DNA of 64,000 nucleotides. Source: JADLDB01 sp040755835 (GTDB lineage Bacteria > Myxococcota > Myxococcia > Myxococcales > Myxococcaceae). The notes beneath the pieces are model-generated. The model was not told where the DNA came from and ran no database searches. It saw nothing but the letters and a program-made list of their open reading frames with translations. Below, piece after piece: positions 33,679-40,491 of the stretch (positions are counted from its first letter, which is position 1; each line of letters opens with the position of its first letter). The DNA lies in NCBI GenBank assembly GCA_040755835.1, contig JBFMAB010000044.1, positions 1-64,000 on the forward strand. The letters run 5' to 3'. Both the position numbers and the translations under genes were made by a program.

Positions 33679-35373
33679 GTGGCCTCGCGTCTTCAATCGA
33701 CGTTGTCCCGGCTCTTCCCCGTCGCGCCAGGAGCGGACGCGGTGCGCCATCGCTTCGTGGCCGTCGCCGTCGTGCTGGCGGTCGCCGTGGCGGCGTTGAC
33801 CGCCCCTCTGTTCTCGCTCGAGAACCGCGACCTGGCCCAGGTCACGGCCACCTTCGGCATGGTCTCGGCAGGCCTCGCCGTGCTGCTGCGGGTCAGCCGC
33901 CGCGACCGTCTCGTGTTCTGGCTGCTGCAGGCGGCGGTTGCGCTGCTGTTCCTCAACGTGGAGTGGACGCAGACGGGCGCGGGGGCCTCCTGGGGCATGT
34001 GGTTGGCGATCCTGCCGCTCACCGGGAGGCTCTACGACGGGCCACGCGGCGGCTTCCTCGGCCTTGGCCTCGGGGTCGTGACCGCAGCCGTCATGTACAC
34101 CGCGCCGAGGCCCGAATGGTACGAGCAGCACCCGCCCGGCACGGTCGGCCTCCTCACCGGCGTGTACTCCTTCTTCGTCGGCTCCCTGGTGCTGGCCAGC
34201 GTCTGGGAGCGCCTCCTCGCGAGCGCGCTGGCGCGGGCCGAGGCGGCGGCGCGGGCGCGCACCCAGTTTCTCGCCAACATGAGCCACGAGCTGCGCACGC
34301 CCCTCAACGGGGTGCTCGGCCTCGCCGACGTGCTGCTCGCCAGCGACCCCCGGCCCGACCAGCGCGAAACCCTCGAGCTGATGCAGCGCAGCGGCGAGCA
34401 CCTGCTCGCGTTGGTCAACGACGTCATCGACTTCACGCGCCTCGACGTCGGACGCATGCCCCTGAAATCGGAGCCGGTGGATTTCCCAGGCCTCGTGAAA
34501 GACGTCGTCAACCTCCTGCGGCCCGCCGCGGCCAGCGCCTCGCTGTCGCTCACCGTCGACGTCGACGCCAGCGCGCCGACCTGGGTGCTCGGCGACGCGC
34601 AGCGCCTGCGCCAGGTGCTGCTGAACCTGGTGGGCAACGCCGTGAAGTTCACCGTCGACGGCGGCGTGTCCGTCCGGGTGGTCGGCGTCCCCGACGGGCG
34701 GGTGCGGCTGGAGGTGCGGGACACGGGCATCGGCATCGACGAGGCGATGCTGAGCCGCCTCTTCCAGCCCTTCGAGCAGGCCGAGGCCGGCGCCAACCGC
34801 CGCTTCGGGGGCAGCGGCCTCGGGTTGGCGGTCACCCGCCGGCTCGTCGAGCGCATGGGAGGGACGCTGACGGTCTCGTCCGTCCGGGGCGAGGGGAGCA
34901 CCTTCACCGTCGAGTTGGCCCTGCCCCGCACGACGCCGGGGGCCGCGGCGAGCGCCGCGCCTCGCTCGCGTCCCGAGGCGCCGGGCGGTGCGCCGAGGCG
35001 GGTGCTCGTCGTGGACGACAACGACATCAACCTCCGCGTCGCGGTCGCGCTGCTCCACCGGCTGGGCTACGACGTGCAGGCGCTCAAGTCCGGCCTGGAG
35101 GCCGTCGAGGCGGTGCGGACCGGCGCCTTCGACGCGGTGTTGATGGACTGCCACATGCCGGGCCTCGACGGCTTCGAGGCGACGCGGCGCATCCGCTCGC
35201 TTCCGCCCGAGCACGCCCGGGTCCCCATCGTTGCGCTGACTGCCTCGGCGCTGCCCGAGGAGCTCGAGCGCTGCCACGCCGCGGGGATGGACGGGTGCAT
35301 CGCCAAGCCCGTGTCGTTGGCGGCGCTGGGGCAGACGCTCGAGCGCCTGCTGTCCGGGGCCCCGAAGCGGTGA
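33679..35373 (+). CDS. Membrane hybrid histidine kinase with receiver domain
   Basis: The product has 564 residues. Five or six membrane helices fill about 25-180. The dimerisation domain carries the phospho-His in FLANMSHELRTPLNG (about residue 203). The ATPase domain shows NLVGNAVKFTVDG, DTGIGID and GSGLGLAV. The receiver domain (about 440-560) has VLVVDDNDINLR and the phospho-acceptor Asp in VLMDCHMPGLDG. Signal probably enters through the membrane part, since no large periplasmic domain is present. It starts at GTG 33679 with GAGGG upstream. No cognate response regulator is adjacent on this side; the Ser/Thr kinase gene follows after 69 bp. Confidence 0.92.
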   Translation: MASRLQSTLSRLFPVAPGADAVRHRFVAVAVVLAVAVAALTAPLFSLENRDLAQVTATFGMVSAGLAVLLRVSRRDRLVFWLLQAAVALLFLNVEWTQTGAGASWGMWLAILPLTGRLYDGPRGGFLGLGLGVVTAAVMYTAPRPEWYEQHPPGTVGLLTGVYSFFVGSLVLASVWERLLASALARAEAAARARTQFLANMSHELRTPLNGVLGLADVLLASDPRPDQRETLELMQRSGEHLLALVNDVIDFTRLDVGRMPLKSEPVDFPGLVKDVVNLLRPAAASASLSLTVDVDASAPTWVLGDAQRLRQVLLNLVGNAVKFTVDGGVSVRVVGVPDGRVRLEVRDTGIGIDEAMLSRLFQPFEQAEAGANRRFGGSGLGLAVTRRLVERMGGTLTVSSVRGEGSTFTVELALPRTTPGAAASAAPRSRPEAPGGAPRRVLVVDDNDINLRVAVALLHRLGYDVQALKSGLEAVEAVRTGAFDAVLMDCHMPGLDGFEATRRIRSLPPEHARVPIVALTASALPEELERCHAAGMDGCIAKPVSLAALGQTLERLLSGAPKR

Positions 35374-35410
35374 CGTCACCGGCCGGGCGCCCGGTGTCGC
35401 CCGTGACGTC
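35368..35410. promoter_or_regulatory. Paired GTGACGTC boxes upstream of the Ser/Thr kinase
   Basis: CGGTGACGTCACCG (35368-35381) is a perfect 14-bp palindrome overlapping the stop of the histidine kinase gene. Its core GTGACGTC recurs at 35403-35410, 33 bp away, close to three helical turns. A related GTGACACGTC lies at 38341-38350 before the sigma-54 promoter. These could be operator sites; this is inferred from position and symmetry only. Confidence 0.4.
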
Positions 35411-35442
35411 GCCTTTCCCGTGAGGGAGCGGCTGGCTGGCCT

Positions 35443-36993
35443 ATGCTCGTTACCCACGCACGCATGGGCCTCGACGCGAAGGGCATGGTCTTCGGCCGGT
35501 ACGTGCTGCTCGAGCGGATCGCCGCGGGCGGCATGGGCGAGGTGTATGTCGGACTGCAGACGGGCATCGGCCGCTTCTCCCGGCCCATCGCGGTGAAGCT
35601 GCTGTTGCCGCACCTGGCGGACGACCCGCGGCTGGTGAGCATGTTCCTGCAGGAGGCCCGCGTCGGCGCGCAGATCGTCCACGCCAACGTCGCCCAGGTC
35701 TACGACGTGGGACAGGAGCACGGCCGCTACTTCATCGCGATGGAGCTGGTGCGCGGCGTGGCGCTGTCCAAGCTGGTGGCGGGGCTCAAGGGCTCGAACG
35801 AGCCGCTCGACGCCGAGCTCATCGCGTACGTCGGCCGCAGCCTCTGCGAAGGGCTGCACGTCGCGCACGAGCAGAAGAGCCCCGACGGCCGGCCGCTGCA
35901 ACTCGTGCACCGCGACGTGACGCCCCACAACGTGCTGGTGGGCGTGGACGGCGCGGTGAAGCTGACGGACTTCGGCATCGCGCGCGTGTCCGAGGGCGAC
36001 AGGCTGTCGCGGCCCGGCCTGGTGATGGGGAAGCTGGGCTACCTCGCGCCGGAGCAGATGCTGGGGCAGCCCATCGACCGGCGCGTCGACGTCTTCGCCG
36101 CCGGCGCCACGCTGTATTACCTCGCGGCGCTGGAGAAGCCCTTCGACACGCCGACGGGCTCGACGCTCGACCCGCATCGCCTGCCCACGGCGCCGCTGCG
36201 CGTCCTGCGGCCCGACCTCCCGCGCTCGCTGGTGGACGCCATCGAGACGGCGATGAACCCCAACCTCGCCGCGCGTTTCCAGACGGCGCGGGACTTCCGC
36301 AACGCGCTGCCGGTGCCCGGGCCGGACGCGGGCGAGGGTCTGGGCGCCATTCTCAAGCGTGTGTGCGCCGCCGCGCTGGTGGAGCTCGAGCACAAGACGG
36401 AGCGCGCCACGCGCCACGACCTCGGGGCGGTGGATCGCGCGGTCGAGACGGCGTCGGCACGGCCGTCGGTGAAGGCCCGCGAGGGCGCGAAGCCCGAGGA
36501 GCGCTCGGCCGCGACGCCACACCCCGAGCTGGTGCGTCCGCGCCGCACCGGGCTCCTCGCTGCCTTCGCGGTGGCGACGGTCGCGCTCGTCGCGGGGCTC
36601 TTCTTCCTGTTCCGCACCGAGCCGCCGACGCCGCCCTCGCTGGTCGCGCCGGTGGCCGCACCCACGCCACCGTCGGCGGTGAACGCTGTCGCCGACCTGC
36701 CGCCCACGCCCCGGCCGCCGCTCCCGGAGGCGATGCCCGACGCTGGCGCGCCGGCAGGAGCGGCCGCCACGCCCGAGGCCGCGGGCTTCGGCTTCCTCAC
36801 GCTGGACGCCACGCCCTGGGCGCTCGTCACGCTGGACGGCAAGGCGCTGGGCGAGACGCCGCTCGCCAACGTCCGCGTCGCGTCGGGCACGCACGCGCTC
36901 GTCTTCAAGAACCCCGACACCGGCAGGGAGCTGCGCCGCAAGGTGGCGGTCGCCGCCGGAAAGACGGTGCCGGTGCGCGTGGACCTGCGGTGA
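35443..36993 (+). CDS. Eukaryotic-type Ser/Thr protein kinase with PEGA domain
   Basis: The product has 516 residues. The kinase domain spans about 18-290, with IAAGGMGEVYV (nucleotide loop), IAVKLLLPHL (Lys), LVHRDVTPHNVLV (catalytic Asp) and LTDFGIARV. A juxtamembrane linker leads to one membrane helix (about 367-392), a Pro/Ala spacer and a C-terminal PEGA domain (about 446-516, VTLDGKALGETPLANVRVASG) outside the membrane. The layout fits a receptor kinase. An internal ATG at 35464 is an alternative start. Its TGA overlaps the ATG of the FHA activator gene (TGATG), which points to coupled expression and a shared pathway. Confidence 0.92.
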   Translation: MLVTHARMGLDAKGMVFGRYVLLERIAAGGMGEVYVGLQTGIGRFSRPIAVKLLLPHLADDPRLVSMFLQEARVGAQIVHANVAQVYDVGQEHGRYFIAMELVRGVALSKLVAGLKGSNEPLDAELIAYVGRSLCEGLHVAHEQKSPDGRPLQLVHRDVTPHNVLVGVDGAVKLTDFGIARVSEGDRLSRPGLVMGKLGYLAPEQMLGQPIDRRVDVFAAGATLYYLAALEKPFDTPTGSTLDPHRLPTAPLRVLRPDLPRSLVDAIETAMNPNLAARFQTARDFRNALPVPGPDAGEGLGAILKRVCAAALVELEHKTERATRHDLGAVDRAVETASARPSVKAREGAKPEERSAATPHPELVRPRRTGLLAAFAVATVALVAGLFFLFRTEPPTPPSLVAPVAAPTPPSAVNAVADLPPTPRPPLPEAMPDAGAPAGAAATPEAAGFGFLTLDATPWALVTLDGKALGETPLANVRVASGTHALVFKNPDTGRELRRKVAVAAGKTVPVRVDLR

Positions 36994-38273
36994 TGGAGCG
37001 CACCGGGCCGACGCAGAGCCTCCACGAAGACGCGCCGCCGCTCGAGGCGGTGCGCGTCACCGCCATCTCCGGGCCCGCGAAGGGCGCGCAGGCGACGCTG
37101 GACGCGGGCACGCTGGTGGTCGGCTCCTCGGGCCGCTGCGGGCTGACGCTGCGCGACCCGGCGGTGTCCGCGCGGCACGCGTCGCTCGAGCTGGTGCAGG
37201 GCGGCGTGCGCGTGCGCGACCTCGGCAGCAAGAACGGGCTGCGCTTCCTCGGCGCGAAGGTGGACACCGCGCTGTTGCCGCTGGGCAGCACGCTGGCGCT
37301 CGGCCACACGGTGCTGTCGCTGGCGCCGGTGCTGGAGCAGCACGTCAGCGAAAAGACGGAGCTCGCCGGCCTCGTCGCGCGCTCACTGGCGATGCGGCAG
37401 CTGTTGTGGCGCGTCGAGCGCGCCGCCGCTTCGGACGCCACCGTCGTCGTGCGCGGGCCCACCGGCGCAGGGAAAGAGGCCGTCGCGCGCGCGCTGCACG
37501 CGCTGTCGCCCAGGGCGCGCGGGCCCTTCATCGCCTTCGACTGCGCCGGCGCGCGTGGCGAACTGCTCGAGAGCGAGCTGTTCGGCCACCTGAAGGGCGC
37601 CTTCACCGGCGCCGCGGCCGCGCGCGCGGGCCTGGTGGAGCAGGCGCACGGCGGCACGCTGCTCCTCGACAACGTCGACCAACTGCCCGTCGAGCTGCAG
37701 CCGAAGCTCTTGCGCTTCCTCGAAGAGCGCACCGTTCGCCGCGTCGGCGCCTCGCGCGAGGTGGGCGTGGACGTGCGCGTCATGGCCACCACCGCGCGCT
37801 CGCTGGAAGAGGCGGTGGAGGCGGGTCAGCTGCGCAGCGACGTCTACTTCCGCCTGTCCGCCGTGGTGCTGGACGTGCCGCCGCTGTCGCAGCGGCTCGA
37901 CGACATCCCCGTGCTGGCCGCGCGCTTCGCGGAGGAGGTTGCGGGCCTGCCCGTCACGCTGTCGAAGGCCACCGTCGCCGCGCTCCAGGCGCACCCGTGG
38001 CCGGGCAACGCGCGAGAGCTGAAGAATGCCGTCGCGCGCAGCCTCGCCTTCGGCCGCATCGACGCGCCGGCGCAGGCCTCGGCCGCCGCGAAGGTGGACG
38101 AGGCGGGCCTCAAGCGCGCGCGGGAGCAGGTGGTGTCCGCCTTCGAGGCCGACTACCTGCGCGCGCTGCTCGAGCGCCACCGGTGGAACGTCGCCGCCGT
38201 CGCACGCGAGGCGAAGCTGGCGCGCAGTCACCTCTACACGCTCATCGGCCGATACCAGTTGAAGCGGCGCTGA
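36993..38273 (+). CDS. FHA-domain sigma-54 enhancer-binding protein
   Basis: The product has 426 residues. An FHA domain (about 25-110, with SSGRCGLTLRDPAVSARHASL and DLGSKNGL in separate strands) replaces the usual receiver and should bind a phosphothreonine. The AAA+ domain (about 127-345) has Walker A GPTGAGKEAVARAL (about 155) and ESELFGHLKGAFTGA, whose GAFTGA loop contacts sigma-54. Its Walker B reads LLLDNVDQL instead of the usual LDE. The end is a Fis-type helix-turn-helix (VAAVAREAKLARSHLYTLIG). The protein should activate sigma-54 promoters when its FHA domain meets a phosphorylated partner, plausibly the upstream kinase. Confidence 0.92.
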   Translation: MERTGPTQSLHEDAPPLEAVRVTAISGPAKGAQATLDAGTLVVGSSGRCGLTLRDPAVSARHASLELVQGGVRVRDLGSKNGLRFLGAKVDTALLPLGSTLALGHTVLSLAPVLEQHVSEKTELAGLVARSLAMRQLLWRVERAAASDATVVVRGPTGAGKEAVARALHALSPRARGPFIAFDCAGARGELLESELFGHLKGAFTGAAAARAGLVEQAHGGTLLLDNVDQLPVELQPKLLRFLEERTVRRVGASREVGVDVRVMATTARSLEEAVEAGQLRSDVYFRLSAVVLDVPPLSQRLDDIPVLAARFAEEVAGLPVTLSKATVAALQAHPWPGNARELKNAVARSLAFGRIDAPAQASAAAKVDEAGLKRAREQVVSAFEADYLRALLERHRWNVAAVAREAKLARSHLYTLIGRYQLKRR

Positions 38274-38282
38274 CGTCTCGAG

Positions 38283-38302
38283 GTGTCCTGTCGAGCGGAC
38301 AC
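38283..38302. promoter_or_regulatory. Inverted repeat, candidate upstream activator site or hairpin
   Basis: GTGTCC (38283-38288) and GGACAC (38297-38302) are perfect inverted arms with 8 bases between. The site begins 10 bp after the activator gene stop and lies about 110-130 bp upstream of the expected sigma-54 start point, the usual place for enhancer sites. It could instead be a weak terminator hairpin, though no T run follows. Confidence 0.4.
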
Positions 38303-38337
38303 TGGAGCTTCGCGCCGCCGCTCCAGCACGGCCGGTG

Positions 38338-38350
38338 GACGTGACACGTC
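38338..38350. promoter_or_regulatory. Second inverted repeat upstream of the sigma-54 promoter
   Basis: GACGT-GAC-ACGTC is a perfect inverted repeat with 5-bp arms, about 62-74 bp upstream of the expected start point. It partly resembles the GTGACGTC boxes in front of the kinase gene and may bind the activator. Confidence 0.35.
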
Positions 38351-38386
38351 GGGCGCCAACTGGCCGGAAAGACTCGGGCTTTGGGT

Positions 38387-38401
38387 TGGCAGACCGCTTG
38401 C
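38387..38401 (+). promoter_or_regulatory. Sigma-54 promoter
   Basis: TGGCAG (38387-38392), five bases, then TTGC (38398-38401) matches the -24/-12 consensus TGGCAC-N5-TTGC. The GG and GC dinucleotides are exactly 12 bp apart. It lies 45 bp before the lipoprotein ATG and directly after the gene for a sigma-54 activator. The match is seen in the sequence; use by this activator is inferred. Confidence 0.75.
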
Positions 38402-38445
38402 GAAAGGGACTGTCCGCAACCCTTCACCCAACCCGGAGGCAACAC

Positions 38446-39069
38446 ATGAAGACGAAGATGACGATGGTGGTGGCGGCGGTCTCGGCGATGACGATGCTGG
38501 CGTGCGGCGGCGGCGCCAATGCGAAGGTAGGCGGCGGGAAGGAAGGCGCGGCGCAGGCGCTGGCGGCGGCGTCGGCGCCGACGAAGGCCAGTGCGGAGCG
38601 CAGCGCGGCGCCGGTCGACCTCACCGGCGACATCGATTGGGCGTGCCCGCACGGCGGCAGCGCGAAGCTGTCGGGCTTCCAGAACGTCGACCTGCAGGGC
38701 GGCGACGGCGTCAGCGTCGCACAGGCCTTCCGCGTCACCTACGAGCGCTGCGGGCTGGCGCAGAGCGATGTCGGCACCGCCACCTACTCCGGCACGCTGG
38801 ACGTGACGCAGAAGGTGGAGGTTGGCCAGGGCGGTGTCTTCATCGACCAGCAGCTCAAGGGGCGGCTCACCATCGGCGGCGCGTTCGAGGACTTCCTCGA
38901 CACCGACGTCACGCAGCGTGTGGCCGTCACGGCGCTGGACGGCAACGGCAGCGTGGACATGGAGCTCAAGGGCTCGCTGGCGAACTCGAGCGGCTCGTAC
39001 ACCTATGACGGCCCCATCTCCGTCACCGAGGGCTCGCTGCCCGCCGTCGTCGGAATGGGCCAGAACTGA
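38446..39069 (+). CDS. Lipoprotein under a sigma-54 promoter, function unknown
   Basis: The product has 207 residues. The signal peptide MKTKMTMVVAAVSAMTMLAC ends in a lipobox Cys, followed by a Gly/Ala spacer. The mature part is beta-rich (YSGTLDVTQKVEVGQGGVF, VDMELKGSLANSSGSYTYDG) with Cys residues in DWACPHGG and YERCGL that could pair. No known family was recognised. CGGAGG precedes the ATG. It is the first gene after the sigma-54 promoter and is probably cotranscribed with the next gene, 45 bp downstream. Confidence 0.85.
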   Translation: MKTKMTMVVAAVSAMTMLACGGGANAKVGGGKEGAAQALAAASAPTKASAERSAAPVDLTGDIDWACPHGGSAKLSGFQNVDLQGGDGVSVAQAFRVTYERCGLAQSDVGTATYSGTLDVTQKVEVGQGGVFIDQQLKGRLTIGGAFEDFLDTDVTQRVAVTALDGNGSVDMELKGSLANSSGSYTYDGPISVTEGSLPAVVGMGQN

Positions 39070-39114
39070 AAAAAGGGAGCCGCGCGCGAGGCCACCCGCC
39101 TACACTCCCGAGCC

Positions 39115-40089
39115 ATGGCAGCGCCCCTCCTGCTGATGATGACGGCGATGTTCGGGGCATCACCGGAGCTCGAGGACGGGCGGGTGGCCTTCGCGCGGCT
39201 CAAGTACGCGCAGGCGATCGAGGTGCTGCGGCCGTTCACCGAGAAGGCCGACGCCCCCGAGGCCGAGCGCGCCGAGGCCTTCGAGCTCATCGCCCGCGCC
39301 TCGCTGGCCCTGGGGAAGAAGCCGCAGGCGGTCGCGGCCTTCGCGGGCTACCTGCAGCTCCAGCCGATGGCCGAGGAGCCGCAGGGCTCGCCGAAGGTGC
39401 GCGCCGCCTTCCTCGAGGCGAAGAAGGCGCGCTTCCCGCCGGGCTACGTGGAGCTGCGACGCCGGCCGTCGGGGAGCGACGTGCTGGAGCTGGACGTGGT
39501 GAACCCCTGGCGCACGCCGCTCACGCTGGAGCTGTGGCAGGCGACGACGGGGGACTTCGAGAAGCGGGAATTGGCCGTCGAGCAGCACCGGGCGTTGGCC
39601 GCGCTCGCGCCCGGCAGCCGCTCGTACGTGAAGGCCGTGGCCGCGGACGGGAAGGTGCTGGCGGCCCTGGCCAGCGCGGGCGCGCCCATCGAAGGGCCGC
39701 CGGCGCCGGCGGGGGAGCCGCTGCCGGCAGTCGCCGTGACGTTGCCCGCCGATGCGCCGCGCGTGGAGCCGACGCTGGGCCCGAAGGAGACGCTGCCGCC
39801 GCCGCCTCCACCTCCGGAGGTGAAGACGGGCAGCGGCGGGAAGCGCGTCGCCGGCTGGGTGGCGCTGGGCGTGGGCGTGGTGTTCATGGCAGTGAGCGCG
39901 GGCGTGATGGGGTGGGGCGCGAGCGACAAGGCCTGCGCCGCCAACTTCCCGTTCTGCACGTCGTCGCTCGGCGACGTGAGCTCGCTGGAGTCGTCGGGAA
40001 CCACCAAGTTGCTCATCGGCGGCATTGGGCTCGGCGTCGGCGCGGTGACGGCCGGCGTCGGCGGCGCGCTGCTCATCTTCGGTGACTGA
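39115..40089 (+). CDS. Envelope protein with TPR-like N terminus and two C-terminal helices
   Basis: The product has 324 residues. Its N terminus is weakly hydrophobic (MAAPLLLMMTAMFGASP), probably a signal peptide. Residues about 20-105 form TPR-like helices (RLKYAQAIEVLRPFTEKA, LALGKKPQAVAAFAGYLQL). A beta-rich middle region and a Pro-rich linker precede two membrane helices (about 244-265 and 298-322). Such proteins are often encoded beside myxobacterial Ser/Thr kinases. It likely belongs to the same sigma-54 transcript as the lipoprotein, so it may be an output of that circuit. The molecular role is unknown. Confidence 0.78.
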   Translation: MAAPLLLMMTAMFGASPELEDGRVAFARLKYAQAIEVLRPFTEKADAPEAERAEAFELIARASLALGKKPQAVAAFAGYLQLQPMAEEPQGSPKVRAAFLEAKKARFPPGYVELRRRPSGSDVLELDVVNPWRTPLTLELWQATTGDFEKRELAVEQHRALAALAPGSRSYVKAVAADGKVLAALASAGAPIEGPPAPAGEPLPAVAVTLPADAPRVEPTLGPKETLPPPPPPPEVKTGSGGKRVAGWVALGVGVVFMAVSAGVMGWGASDKACAANFPFCTSSLGDVSSLESSGTTKLLIGGIGLGVGAVTAGVGGALLIFGD

Positions 40090-40125
40090 GCTGCGACGCC
40101 TGGGCGCCCGGGACAGGAAGCGCGG

Positions 40126-40370
40126 GTGGCTCGGGGGACGGCGCTGCTCGCGGCGAGCGCCGGCGGGAAGACGTCGTACTGCAACGTCTCGTGCGACGGT
40201 GTGCTGTGCACGCTGACGGTCGGCGCGTCGTCGAATCTGTCGTGCGGCGCCAGAAGCTGCCGCATCACGTGCAAAGGCGCGTGCCCCGTGTCGGCGGGGG
40301 ACGGGCGCACGGCGGACGTGGCGTGCCCCGGCGGGACGACGGGCTGCCAGTCAGGCGGCCTCGACTTGTC
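40126..40370 (+). pseudogene. Fragment of a Cys-rich surface protein
   Basis: A GTG-initiated frame encodes about 80 residues with evenly spaced Cys (YCNVSCDGVLCTL, NLSCGARSCRITCKGACP, DVACPGGTTGC), a pattern seen in myxobacterial Cys-rich repeat proteins. There is no signal peptide. After about 40370 the frame loses the pattern and runs antisense into the next gene. It looks like a remnant of a larger gene. The rest of the 402-bp stretch 40090-40491 shows nothing else. Confidence 0.4.
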
Positions 40371-40491
40371 GGCGAGGAGACCCTCGGCTGCGCGGCTTCG
40401 CCAGACAGCCCACCGGAGGCGCATCTTGCTCGCGGCGCGAGAGCGCGACCTGTCGCCGCGCGCAGGCGACCGCGATGGGGCGCCCGCGGGC

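Noticed and set aside
33289..36894. A 1201-codon minus-strand open frame
   Set aside because: It is antisense to the histidine kinase and Ser/Thr kinase genes and shows no motif.
38283..38302. Rho-independent terminator of the FHA activator gene
   Set aside because: The hairpin has no T run; its distance to the sigma-54 promoter fits an activator site at least as well, so it was listed as regulatory with low confidence.
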